DNA from: Heliopora coerulea
Lineage: Eukaryota > Cnidaria > Anthozoa > Scleralcyonacea > Helioporidae
Direction of reading: 5' to 3'
Length of the DNA: 64,000 bases
NCBI GenBank assembly: GCA_030142905.1
Contig: JASJOG010000019.1
Coordinates: 186,001 to 250,000 of the forward strand
The notes under the pieces are model-generated. The model searched no databases. It was given only the letters and a program-made list of their open reading frames with translations, and was not told the DNA's origin. This document shows, in pieces, positions 1 to 12,900 of the stretch. The position numbers and the translations under genes are program-made. Every line of letters starts with the position of its first letter. Position 1 is the stretch's first letter.

Positions 1-3000
1 TCAGGATTATTGCAGCCGAACCATGTACGCATACTACACCAAATGCATACTCTTTGATACCGAATGAAGTCCTGTTGTAAAATCACTAGTGATCTGGATA
101 ACTTTTCTTACATTACATAATCAAATCAATGAAACAAACATGCAATAAGTCATTGGGAATGCTCGGTCGAAAAGCAAGTTAAAACAATCGTTAATCGTGT
201 TTCATCAGGGGACTCCAAATACAGAACTCGAAAATAACAAAAACCTCGGGGCTACGCCCATCGTTTTCAATTTTTTATGGAAACCCTAATGAAACACTAA
301 TAACTCGAATTTGAACTATTTCGTCAACTCTGTCAAGAAATTTAGCTCCAAAATGCGAGAACTTAAGCCTGAATTTGATTACAAAAAACATGTTAATGTT
401 TTCCTTTGTAAACGTTTTGAAGATAATTCTTACTAAGCAGCGAAATAGTGCCATGCGCTGCAGTCAGGAGGTGCAGCATTTGTGAGGGCTCATAAAAAAA
501 ATGCCTTTGTTTTTTTCTTGTGTAACATGTGGTGATTTTGCTCAAGTTTCGTCGAAACGTCAAATAATTAAGAAATATGGAACAGAATTATCGCGTTAAT
601 GGTAAACAGGATACTGCTAATTTTCACGCAGAAGCGGCAACGCGGCGACGTGTACTTAGCATAACATTTGTCGTTGGCCATATACACCATACTTAACCTC
701 TCTGACATCTCATGTCAAGCCGCGGACTCCGCGTTTGGACTCCAATTGATCCGAAATAGATCGAAATTTTCTCACGATAATGTATACAGCCTTTTAAGCA
801 GACAACAGATTTCCTGTTGACAGTCGTCAATATCTTAATGCCACTGCCACTGAACATTATCTTAGTACACCTTGCCCAGCGTTCTCTTTGGGTTTAAAAA
901 TTGTTCCCAATTTACCTGCTCAAGAACGAAAACTGTCGACTTCGCACGGAAAAACTTAAAAAAGCCCACAGCATCAAACCGAATAGACTAAAAGCAATCG
1001 CCTTTCAAGAAGCCATTTTATTCTTTCTTGGTAAAAGGAACGCGAAGTCCAAAGTTCGCAACTGGACTTCAAGGTTTTGTTGACCTCTTGTCAAGGAAAG
1101 ACGTTCTTTGATTTGCAAACGGGTATTATTTTGTTTTTCTAGTATGTTCTCGGTGTTCTTAACGGACTAGTGTAGCTACAGTATAAATAATTTCCAAGCT
1201 TAGTTTGTTTCTTCCTTCACAACTGCAGTAGTTTATGAATCAGGCCACGTTTACGTGACCAAAATTTATACGCAATATTTAATGAAAGCAAACCGCTGAG
1301 ACAATATTGGTGCCAAGAATACTCAGCTTTAATTAGATGTTATTCATTAAGAGTCGTTTAAGTTTTTCAATATTGCAGGCTGGTTTCGCGCAGTGTCAAT
1401 GAGAAAGACATGGAGTCAAAGAGCACCTTACAGTTCCTTGTTACGGAATTCGGCAGCTCTTGGTCACTTTAGATCCAATTAGTATCAAGTCGTAAGCAAC
1501 AATAGTGAAAGAGAGTCTTTCACAGCAAAACTAATTATCCTAAGGACCACAAATTCGAACAGAAGTTAGCAAAGAACATAATAAATCCACAGCTGTTTAG
1601 CAAATTAAGAGTCGCACTAACACATTTTTCACAAAGGTTAACTGGGACGTACTGTGCTAAAGCAAGAAAAATACCAACCACATCGATTAATGGGCACTTT
1701 GGTGTATATATGCATAGACGATCAAATTCAAATACAAGCGAAGAAAGAGCTCGGGCAGGATTAAAATTTGAATTTGTTTTCACTTTGTCCACTTGCTCAA
1801 TACATTAAAGAATGCAACAAAAAGAAAAGCTCGACTGTTATTTAAACGATTTAAGATTCATCTCGACGCTATTTCCAACATCTTGTCACTGCTCAAACTT
1901 CAATTGCTTTTGAAAAACCAATTTTAGCTCCATATTTGGAGCGTAGGATTGAATTTTCAAGTCCACAATGACGTGTACTGCCAACGTGTATTCTTCCTTA
2001 AGAAACGCATTAATAATTCACGAGGAAAACACACAAAATTTTGGCTCCAAATTAGTATTCCATAAATCGAATTAGAATTATGAACTTTTCTCTTCGATTT
2101 TCTAAGTTAAAATTTACCGAAACCTCAAAATAACCGATAAACATGGCCATTTAAATGTATTCGTATTTTAAGAAAGATACCATATTCACGTCCGGTCTGT
2201 ATGCGATATATGTACTACGGCTCGCCTCGTAAATCGCATACAGATCGGCCGCCCATGTTGTATCTGTTACTTAGAAACAAACAGGATGGATAAGGACTTG
2301 TTCATGTGTAGTAAGATATATATAGGGAGACATATTTTTACAGATTCTCAGTCTGCCATATTTGTTCCCATTGTTTTATAACGTGATCGTTCACACGAGA
2401 ATACGATATCTCAGGGCGTCGTGGGAGGTCTAGAATCACGTGAGCAGTTTCAACGGATATACCGCGGGGGCCCTGAGACAGTTCCAAATATCACGTCTTG
2501 TGAACATTTTTAATATTTCACGTGGGTTCCACCATAAGTGACCAATGAAACATGACCATATTTATACAAGTGTATAAGTGTGAGCAGTTCTAACAAGTGC
2601 ATGACGATAATGTTAATTGGCAACTTGTCAACCATCGAATAAAGGCGCCTTCAGTCTGTAAACAAAAATTCGTAAACACGAGTTGGCAACCTCCAGAAAG
2701 TTGGTTAAATTCATGTTCTTACAGGTCGGACCTCCTCAAATATAAAATTGGTGCTTAAAAAAGCAATATAGCGTCTCAACTGTGCATCTTGTCACACTGC
2801 ATGGCAAGTAAAAGATAACCATAGCAATCATCAGCTAGTTTCGATTCTTCTACAGAATAAACGTTACCAGAAAAGATTGAAAAACATATGAAAAAATGTA
2901 TACAAAATCTGACTTAACGAAAAATCTCTCTTTAGTGCACCTAATACTTCAACCTAAGAACTAAAAACAAAAAATACGTCCCATGCAGCGATACATCCCT

Positions 3001-3062
3001 TATACAAGGATTATTTTGGTTTCCTTCTGACCTGAAATGTCCTTCTGCTTTCTACTTCGGCC
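1..3062. other. Intergenic, no gene seen
   Basis: AT-rich DNA with only short open frames, none of which shows codon-like composition, splice sites or a recognisable domain. I see nothing here that supports a gene. Confidence 0.5.
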
Positions 3063-3245
3063 AGTTAAGCCTGGTATACACTAAGCGACATAACGTCATA
3101 GCAACTGGGTCACGCAAAAGCGTATTGCAGTCAGTTTCTGTCAATATGTTAAGTGTGAACAAACTAACGTAACGACAAGAAAATAACGGCATAAGAAAAC
3201 AACTGATCTTTTCTTTATGTCATTATGTTCATGAGCTTATGTCGT
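3063..3245. mobile_element. Degenerate inverted-repeat element (MITE-like)
   Basis: The left end reads AGCCTGGTATACACTAAG and continues into CGACATAACG. The right end, reverse-complemented, gives GGCCTCGTTCACATAACG and continues into ACATAAG. The arms are imperfect inverted repeats about 40 bp long rich in CATAACG. The left flank has TTA and the right flank TTC, so a 3-bp TTA duplication is possible but degraded. The short open frames overlapping it on both strands are by-products of the repeat. A related fragment lies at about 25,930-26,000. Confidence 0.45.
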
Positions 3246-3641
3246 TATGTGAACGAGGCCTTCACGTGAATTGCACACGAATTTTTGTCGGTTGGTGATA
3301 AACAACAGTACTTTGATAAAAGTTCTCACGTCAAGTGGGGTTTTCCAAAAACAAAAAAAGTTTTTGAAACCGTTTGTGAAAATAGACACTAGTTCTATTT
3401 TCGTCAACAATTTGCAAACGTCAGTGACAACTGTTACTGCGACATTCACACGGCTTAACTTGAGTTTGTCACTTCGTGTTTGCGAACTTTTGCTTCTCGT
3501 GTAAAAGTACCTCAACCTTTTCCTGTCAGAGAAGTGTTCCCTTGAGTGGTCTGGTGTTGGTTAGAACAAAATTGTCCTCGTTAACCCGAGTAAAACTAAG
3601 AAGTCGGATACGGATCGAAAATGATTAACATTGGTATTCTT

Positions 3642-4384
3642 TAAACGTGATGTTTCACGGGACGATTTTTAACGTAACAATGTTGCACAAAAATCGTGGC
3701 ATGGCCAACGAGACAATTTCTTGTGCAACATGTTGCACAACAGGGGTATTACACTGCACGATTCTTCTGAATTGAAGTCACGCAACATCTTTCTCCTGGG
3801 CTTCGGCGTAGTTTCACTTTACACGACCAAAACAAATAAACATAGCGATAACGCTTCGCAGGCAAAAGTTTATTAAAATGTTGCTGATATTGGCTGATTG
3901 AAAGAACGTCAAAGAGAAATCTGAACAAGAGCTTGGATAAAGAGAAGGCCTGAATCACTTCATTCGTCAGATTTTGACCATGCACGTAACATAACTGGTT
4001 TTAAAAAGGTAAAAAGGACTGTAAAACTTCTATTGTGACGGTGTTTTGTTTTCCTTTACACGTTTTACTTCCCTCAGCATCGAAGCTCTTACCATTTTGC
4101 TTACATTCCTGAATTTACTGGCTGCTTTTCCGGGTAAATGCAATCAATAATGCAAGGGACTCTGGGAGATTTTCGCGATAAAAATCTTTGGCTATGCTGT
4201 TACAGGAATCAACTGTACAGATATCTACGCAACAATGTTGCGAGCATTTGAAACTTGTTCAAAGTTATGCAACATGTTGCCGCAGTCATTGTTGCATAAA
4301 AAATGGTTCGCAAACACCATGTTACACGTATCGATTTTTTGTGCAATATTGTTGCACTAAAAATCATCCCGTGTAACATCACCT
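3642..4384. mobile_element. TTAA-flanked inverted-repeat element, copy 1
   Basis: An element of about 740 bp. The left end, ACGTGATGTTTCACGGGA, directly follows TTAA. The right end, CCCGTGTAACATCACC, directly precedes TTAA. Near each end are near-palindromic GCAACATGTTGCAC and GCAACAATGTTGCAC motifs. The interior is nearly identical to the copy at 29,338-30,116, including TTTCACTTTACACGACC and the GCTGATATTGGCTGATTG stretch. A TTAA target-site duplication is typical of the piggyBac superfamily, so this is probably a non-autonomous piggyBac-like element; that assignment is inferred. The 78-codon minus-strand frame inside is not a transposase I recognise. Confidence 0.65.
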
Positions 4385-5985
4385 TAAACCTAATGGGTCG
4401 GAGACATCTCCTCTTGACGAGTACAATCGTCTAATGTTCGCTAGAGCAAAATTAAAAAGTCCGATAAGGACCGAAAAAAATTAAAAGGTGACATCCCATA
4501 GCAATGGACGTTCGGTACTTTTCAGTGACTGGAACTTGTGACATCCAATCAAAAGTAATATTCGCCATTTTTCGGTGATTCGATTTCCACCGAATGGCCT
4601 TCTCGTTGCATTTTACGAGACAGGTCTTGGTTAGGTCTCAACATCGTTGAGCACTGTTTTGCTAGCTTTTGTCACCTCATGCTTCCCCATAGATAAAACA
4701 TTGGAATGGTTATATCCTGTAACTCCAAAATTTGGCTGAGGACCCGAAAAGGAAAGCAACGATGGGAGTTTAAGCTGATAGGGTTAAGTATAGGATTTTA
4801 TCAATTTCCATGGCAGCAACAACTGAAAACAAACTTTCCTTTTTAAGTTGTGCAAAGCTTATACAATGAACAAATCTTATCTCTAAACGTTTTTAACAGA
4901 TAATGTCTCAATTTTTTAAGAAAATAGTAGTTCAGTTTACGACAGAAAATACTGCGACATTCCTCAGTTTAACCAACGTTCTACGTTGCCACCGAATGAA
5001 CTGCTACGTTAACAAAATTTCTACCAAATTTCTACAAATTCGAATGACTGAATTTTCCACCAACTCAACAAAACGTAATATGTTATGTAATGTTTCGAGA
5101 TAAAATTTGTAAGTTTTATTATATAAGTACTCCCATTATTGCTTTCCCACTCTGCCAAATTTGAAGTCATTGACCAAAAACATACCAGAGTTATTTCCAA
5201 AGAAAATATGAGGTGCGAAAAACTAATAAGACTGTGTTCAGCTACTTGAAAGAGGCCTTTAACTTCGACCAACAACGTCAGAAATTCTCTTCCAGCTTTG
5301 ATTATTTTGAAAACGTGAAAGCTTGACATATAGTACGTAAATTAGGATGTTTAATAGGTGAGTTAACGACAAACTAAGCAACAACTACTCAACGTTTTAT
5401 ATTCTAACAGTCGACTTCTTTTCTAAAATGTGGAAAGTAGTCTTGGTGTACAACCGAAAGTAATTTAATCACTTAGTTTACGCATAGCGTAAGGAAGCAA
5501 AGACGTCTCTCACTTTCCATTAACCACAGTTTATACGTTGATCTTAACCAGCAACATGATAAGCTTGACGTTGAGACATGTGAATTTTAAGAACTGCGGG
5601 AAATACGTAAATTATTTGTCGCCTTTTCGTCGCATGATGGTAGCATTAAACGCCACATTAAATTTTTTGAAATGCATCAGCAACAGACATGACGGAACCA
5701 TATCTACGATATCGCACCCGGGCGCTAAAACCCCGCCATTTATTTCATTACAAGAACACAAAGCAAGCTAAATACTACCTCATTACGTTACGTAACTAGC
5801 TTTGGTTACCCCAGAAACGGGAATCCATTCTTTGCAATCACCTTCAGATTAATTATTCCGCTTCTGAGGCTAGCTTCGCCCACTGGAATATTAACGCTTC
5901 GTCTTATGACTAAATTCTTTGTTTAACTTACGCGATATTACCTACTCATGAAGTGAAGTGCGCGCTTCTTTGGCCCAAGAAAATA
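4385..5985. other. Intergenic, no gene seen
   Basis: AT-rich DNA with short frames only. No splice sites joined to an open frame and no recognisable protein features. Confidence 0.45.
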
Positions 5986-6034
5986 TCTCGAGTAGTTATT
6001 GAAAAATTGTTCTTAAACGGAAGAGGTACGGAAC

Positions 6035-6245
6035 ATCTTATTAAAGGCACTAGTACACGAGCGATTTTGTGCCTTGCAATTGTCATCTTGACGTATACAT
6101 TAAACTCACGAGAAGCTTCAACGACGGATTGCAACAAATCATAAGCAGGAATCTTGCTGAGTTGATTGTCGTGCGGGTTACTCCATACATCAAGATGACA
6201 ATCGCGAAACGAAAAATTGCACGTGTAACAGCCCCTTTTGATTTG
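6035..6245. mobile_element. Short inverted-repeat element (MITE-like)
   Basis: The left end AAGGCACTAGTACACGAG runs into CGATTTTG. The right end in reverse complement reads AAGGGGCTGTTACACGTG and runs into CAATTTTTCG. Inside, TGTCATCTTGACGTATAC is mirrored by the CATCAAGATGACAATCG segment. The left flank ends in TTA. It resembles the element at 8,858-9,051. The open frames on both strands are consequences of the symmetry. Confidence 0.5.
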
Positions 6246-6289
6246 TGTGCAACAAAACGTGAGGAAACCTTTCAATTCCAATAACGCAA

Positions 6290-8855
6290 AAGTAAGGACG
6301 TTAGCTAAATGAACTGTGGAAAATTTTTATTTTCAATCCTCCTGTTAAGCAAATGTTTCAAGTCGTTTTCTCAAATTAGTGCATGACTTTGCTGTCTTAT
6401 TTTAATAAATAAATGGAGCAAAAAAGTTCTTGAAAGTCTTTCTATTCTAACTTTTGTTTTCTTTCAGAGTTAGTTTCTTTAATCGATTCCTTGTTTTCAG
6501 ACTTGAAATTGATTCTACATTGGAAAGTGTCCCTTTGATTCATTGATTTTCCTCACAGAATTTTATGTACCTCGGAGTTGCATTCATAACTTGACAATAT
6601 AAATGTGTCTATATGTACTTAAGCCAAGCTACATACGTATTGTGTCGGGGCTATATATGTACTCAACTAAGACAAAACCGAATGGCTTGGCTGCTAAGTT
6701 AGACAAGTATATTTAGACGTCTCTATTATGTTGTCACTAGCCATGAATATTTTGGGCATCAGAGGAGTATTTTTGGCATCCATCAGGCCTGCCTCTCAGA
6801 TATTTCCCAAAGCTGATATCTTAAAGTGCTATGAACATTAGACACACCAATATGAATTTAGGAAATATTCAGGAATTTATGAACTTTAGACACATCGGCT
6901 AACCGGGGGGATAACTATCTATCAAATTCCGTCTTAAGAAGGTCCGCAAGTATATACAAAAGATGATTATATAGATATATGAAGTTTCTTTGACAATGTA
7001 TTTTGTAAACCCATCATTTTCTCCATCAATATAGAAAAATTACATAACATATCACATCAAACGTCACTAATTCAATATGTCCTGAACTTTATAACAACTT
7101 TCTTTCAGACCAACGAGCTTTGATGTTTTCAACGACCTTCTTTCAGACTTCTTCATTTTTCAAATTTCGTAAACGGTCTTACATTAGGCCTCGCTTCTCA
7201 GCTTTCTCCTAATTCATCATTCACGTCGCTTGAGAACTGAAATACACTTTGATACAAAACTTGTATTTTCCATAAGTGTCACTGTTTCTTTTTCTTATTT
7301 TTTTTTTTTCAAGCTAGTGTTTTACGCTTTAATTTTTGGTTTGTTATGGCTTTTGTCAGTTCTTTGCTTTTTCGATGCATTCGCAGGAATATTCTTAGCC
7401 TTTTTCTTCACTCTTAGACTCATAACTGCTACAGCAGCCGATTTTCAAGCTGTTCAAAATGGTCGTTGAGATAACAGCTTCTCCAGGAAGAGACTAAGGA
7501 AGAGTGAAATGACCTTTTGTACTTCTGGGTGAATTTTCAAACTGCAATCACTAACGTAGTATACAAAATACTTGCGAAACAATTTAAAGAAGGATCTTTC
7601 TTCGGTTCCTCGAAAGACAATCCGTCTTCCAAGTCTGAGAGAGAACAAAGATTTTGAAAATGCTGACAAGGAAGGAAGGGTTGTATTTCATTTTTTGTGC
7701 CGAAATGGAACAAATTCCGGCAGTTACTGGTAGTAACGGGAAGGGAAGGAAAAAAGCGCGGAATTGAAATTACTCTTCGTATTAAAGATTATTTGTATTC
7801 TTTGTTATTGGATAAGAGATTTTTCTGTGCACGAGGACACGTCGGTGACGTTCGAGTTGCCCTTGTTGCCTTGAAAGTTCTCTTTTAAGATGTGAACGAC
7901 AACTATGGTAACAGAAAGTGAAGGAAAAGAACTCGTGATGACCGCAGATACTCGTGGTGGGGCAGTCGGAAACCAAATATTGATTAGTAAAAGAGAAAAA
8001 CGTTTAACAGAAGAATAGAAACACTGATGGTTTAAGTGAAAGCACTTCTTCAGCATTAAAGAAACAAGAACAAAAGGCTTTCGCAAGAAAGAAAGTGTCT
8101 TTTTCTCTACTTAGCAGTCTTATTTCAAATATCACTGTCCATGAGAAAAAGTACGCAACCTTTTGTACATTTCCGCGATTACCTGAGTGAGTTAGATCTG
8201 CAGCCGCAGCTTGTTTAAGTCACAAACAACTTTACGATTTATTATGCAAGTTTTCATAGCTTATTTCCCTCCAGTCGATCAGATTGACTACAGTTATAGA
8301 GTTGTAAATGTCAACTGCGGTACTTATAGCGAAGCAACAAAAACATTAACCTAGGGATATACTTATGTATCCTAGTACACAGAAGTTTCTGAAAGCAACA
8401 ACCTAATAAACGTTAATATGAATTTGCTCACGCGATTAAAGTTCAGCTGTTCAATAAGCTAACCTGAGATGAACGTCTGTGACTTCCAAGTGCTTAACGC
8501 CCGTTATCACTGGGAATTTTATCAGCAATTTAACCTGTCCACAGCTTACGGCTTCAGCACAGATTATGTCCACAATTTGGATGTGGATTTTGAACTATTC
8601 TTAAAGCAATGGAGAAGTACATGTACTACAGTATTGGTGAACTTAAACCAACGTACACAGTTCTTAGTGTACCTGGAGTCTATTCTCTCAAAAGACATGA
8701 CAAGAGCACATTGGGTTATGATAGATTCGGGATAGCTTGAGAAACTCACACGATAAATTCACAGATAAATGCTGCATAGCTTTAAAAACTCGACATTAAA
8801 TCGAAGCAAAATCGCCAAGTGTTGATGAACGCGACTTTAAATCGATAACCCAAAA
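6290..8855. other. Intergenic, no gene seen
   Basis: AT-rich. Short frames (for example around 7,230-7,470 and 8,469-8,735) have low-complexity or atypical composition and no supporting splice or domain evidence. Confidence 0.4.
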
Positions 8856-8857
8856 TA

Positions 8858-9051
8858 ACTAAAGGCTCGTTTAGACATGCGATTTTGAACGTTGCGGTTG
8901 TCATCCTGGTGTATGCAAAGAAACCCTCGACAATCTAAGCAGCAAGATAGTTGCATCGCTGCAGTTTGTCCTCGATGCTCTAGTCAGTCTAACACATACT
9001 CCAAGATGTCAATCGCAATGCATAAAATCGCCAGTTAAAACGGGCCTTAAA
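8858..9051. mobile_element. Short inverted-repeat element (MITE-like)
   Basis: The left end AAGGCTCGTTTAGACATG runs into CGATTTTGAACG. The right end in reverse complement reads AAGGCCCGTTTTAACTGG and runs into CGATTTTATGC. Internally a GGTTGTCATCCTGGTGTA segment is mirrored by a CTCCAAGATGTCAATCGC segment. It is related in layout and motif to the element at 6,035-6,245. Confidence 0.5.
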
Positions 9052-9963
9052 GTCGTTTGGGGCGATGAGATCGTAAGTTAGGATCTTAAATTCTATACTA
9101 AAAGAAACCGTGTTATATTCAGGTTGAAGGTTTTGAACTTCTAAACAAAGTCTAACGAGCAATTATCGTGAAACTTAACTGAAAAATTTTGATCGTAAAA
9201 GAGTTCACCCGGTCTCAAGACTGCCAAGAACCTGGCGGTATCTAACTTCGACGGTTTCTTTCTCTCAATCATTTTAAGCGAAAAAGTCCGTTTAAAGAAT
9301 GCGTCGAGGTCGTACTTACTTGAACACTTTAAATTTTTAGCAATTATCCACGTTGTAAAAAGGTCTTTACAATGTACAAATGGCTTTTTCAGCGAAATCA
9401 TGCAACTATAATCCATGACGACGAGGAAAGAACTCTAAGAGATAGCATTTCCGAACATTCTTAGTATTTAGCGTGAAAGTCTGTAAATAAATAGTGTCGT
9501 TTGCGCTAAAGATAATGCAGCGACGAGAACTAAATCACTCTTAAAAAGAAAATCACATTTTCCTCGCAAGAAACCGATGCAAGATACGTTTAGAAATGCT
9601 ACTTACGGCGCTTTCTTTGGAAATTATTCAGGAATTAGAATAGATGGAAGGAACGGCTATAGCGTTCTTTTGGCACTCATTCCGGTAAAGAAATAGATGA
9701 AACAGTATTCTAAATGTTCGGCTCATGCAGGGTAGCCGAATAGCTGGATTAGCATGTTCACCAACCGGGAAAATTTCAAAATGGCGGAACCAACATCAAT
9801 GCATTCGAGTGCAACTGACCTCCATTCGAATACAATTATCTCGTCTTCAGAAAAGAATCCTAATTCTAAAGAAAAAAGCTATGATACCATGGCATGGAGA
9901 AACAGTATGATACCGCTGGACCTTTAAAAAAGCCAGGAGAATCTATTTTTACGAGGTAAACAA

Positions 9964-12900
9964 TCAGACGGGAAGCATGCAATAGAGCATGCTGGAGCCC
10001 TGATCACCATCTGTAAAGCTTATCCTAGTTTCGCGATATCCGTTCTTTTGGTAAAGGGTACTCTGGGAATCTTTCATTCGTATTCTCAAGCAAGATCTAT
10101 CAGAATAGATTAAAAACAATGCATCCTTAATCGTTCGCCTCCCAAAGACCTTCTTGGCGTAATCCCACGCATATTTAACTTGAAGCGCGTTCAAACGATT
10201 AGCCCCATACACACGTTCCCCATCGGAAGACGAAGAAATACGAATGGTAAGTGAGTACAACCTGTTCGAATTTAGCGTTTTAGTCATTTAGAAATTATTT
10301 GCCGTACAACAAGGTAAAAATGAATGTATAACACGCCATTTTAGTTTTAAGTACCCGTATTAATATCATTAAACATGAAACTGTGAGCCGATATCTTCGA
10401 ACAAAGTTGTCTTCATCAACGAAGCAGGAGGCCCACATTTTCAAACGATCTAAGTCGCATTCATCATTTTTGTCCTTCACGAAAAACTCAAATCTGCTTA
10501 CTTCGTTATTCAGGTCAAGTACTGATGTAGTTTTAAAGATTAAATCATTATTCTTTTTACGTTTAGCAGGACAGTAATATCATCTCATGATATTCCTGCA
10601 ACGGAAGAATTACATAATAACTTGGAGATGTGATCTTTTGTAAAGTGCTCATAGATCGGATACTTAGATGTTGCTCGATAAGTACAATCGGCTCATACCG
10701 CTGTGGCTTGTCCAGTATTCACCATTACCCGCCTTTTGTTTTCTTCAAAAGCGTATAAAGCGTTTAATCATTCTGCTCACCGCAAGAAAGATATTGAGAC
10801 TCGCGAGTAACGCCCAAATCGGGCGGGATAACTTATGAATAAAGAATTCTTTGGCATGACCGGATAAGGCCGACAAACAAAGAAGACAAAATCTTTCAGA
10901 GGTTGACAGGGTCATCAACATATAAAAAGTTTAAAAGAGTTAACTTTCAAAAAGACTTTTTAGGGAAACACTCGTGTATATAAGCAGAGAGAAGGATCAT
11001 CGCACACCTCATAAACAGGAACAGCAAGCAGATCAGATCAAAGCAAGCAGAAGAAAAGAAATGGCATCAAAAAGTGGCAGATCTCGTAAAACTATTCCTC
11101 GCCATGTGCTGTTAGCAAAATATCGTAAACCAAGGCAATACTCCATGAGAATCACAATTGTTCGTCTTTCGGTCAGACAGAGGAGTGTTATATTCAAAGC
11201 CCTGCGTATAACGATGTAGGCAAGCATTGGTAAACCATGGCTGCTGATCCAGTTCTACAGGGAGACCACCTCAGGATAACAACATAAAGAGCCACCATTC
11301 AAGAAACAGGAGATTGAAACAAAATCACAGACTACATTGTCCAATCGGACGATCAGTTACGACGCAAAACAGGAAAACTACACCACGTCGAGCAAACGCC
11401 ACGACATTTTCACGAGAAGAGAATCGACGCTTTCACACATTTCGTCGCCGGTTTCAACCTGTCCCGTTCAAACGTGTTTTTGGGAAACTGGTTGAAAACT
11501 TTCATAGCTAAATTGTACTTTGATTGAATTGCTCAAAATATTAAAGTGCGAATATAGATCATCGTTGACTAAGATCTGTGCAATTCGATAACCTTGAAAC
11601 TCAGTTCCACTGTTCCATACCTATGGTGTAAATTCAGACGACAAACAAACTGTAAAGACCGTTTTGGTACCCTGGTCTATCGAGCGAAACCCGTTGCGAA
11701 GGTCCACTAAAATCTGCCACCAAACCATCAAATCTAAACTTCTCTGCAATGGATTCCAACAGCTGATGGATTCAGAATGCAATACCTTCGATGTTTGGTG
11801 GAAGTTCAACCCATAAACATTTGCTCCATGGCTGAGCACTTTACTAACTTAGCAGTACAATCAGATGTAACACGATTGAAACAGGCCAGTAAACTATCAA
11901 ATGTAATAACATTCTCTTTGGCCATTTACACCATGAGCAGAAAATAAATTCTCAGTAAGATGAGTCATTGTAATGTTGCTATGCGCCTCAAGCAGTTTAG
12001 TAAATATTGTTAACTACAAAACTAAACATAAAATCGAAAATAAATTATTACACTGAAGTATTAGATCGTGTGTGAATGCGTTAGATCATATGACCTAATC
12101 AAGCACGGACGGACCGTGAGACAGGTTGATTGGAGTTGAACGTGAAAACGTTCGGCAAAAAGACCTTTGATGAGAGATGCAGCAGAGAGATCACGAGAAA
12201 ATACAAATGATGAGAAGAGGGAAGCAGTTACAAAGAGAGAAGCAAATTCTGGATGTGGAGATACAAAGCAGAGATGGAAAAATAAACCATCGGTCAGCTT
12301 TTACCAACAAATTTCCCTTCCTTTCTCACTCCTTGCTTTCAAAAGCAATAAAAAATAGGTAACTCTCTATATCTTAGACTTGACAGAAAAATTTCTTTTC
12401 AGTGGAGTGGCTATACGTGTCCTAAAGTGGAAGTGATATTACGTTTTGCGGTATCTTGTCACATGACCTTCAAAATTTTAGGATTCGTGGCTCTTTGAAC
12501 GGAACTACCGGCGTTCTGAGAACTTTTTTGGGAAAAAATTTAACCCACTTGAAGTCATAGCATATCGTTCTTTATATAGAAACACTAAACTCAACAGAGG
12601 CGATGCCCCATCTTCTTTGCATCTTTGGCAACTCGCCTACATCCGAACACTCTAAACTTTCAAGTGCACTGGAGTATACCAAGACGCCTCTCACGCGATG
12701 CTTTCTCTCACTGGAAACTAACAAGTTTTTCGCATGTATTGAGGTTCATTATATAAGCTGCAACGTTGTTGAGAATTTTTGAACGACCCCACATTAAGTT
12801 TGGCGTAGCTGTCGTTTAATAAGTTCATCTTGTTTCTTCTGAGCTGAACTTAGAACTTAGAAGGCTCCTTTGGAGCCACAAAACTTTTACTGCACGTTTT

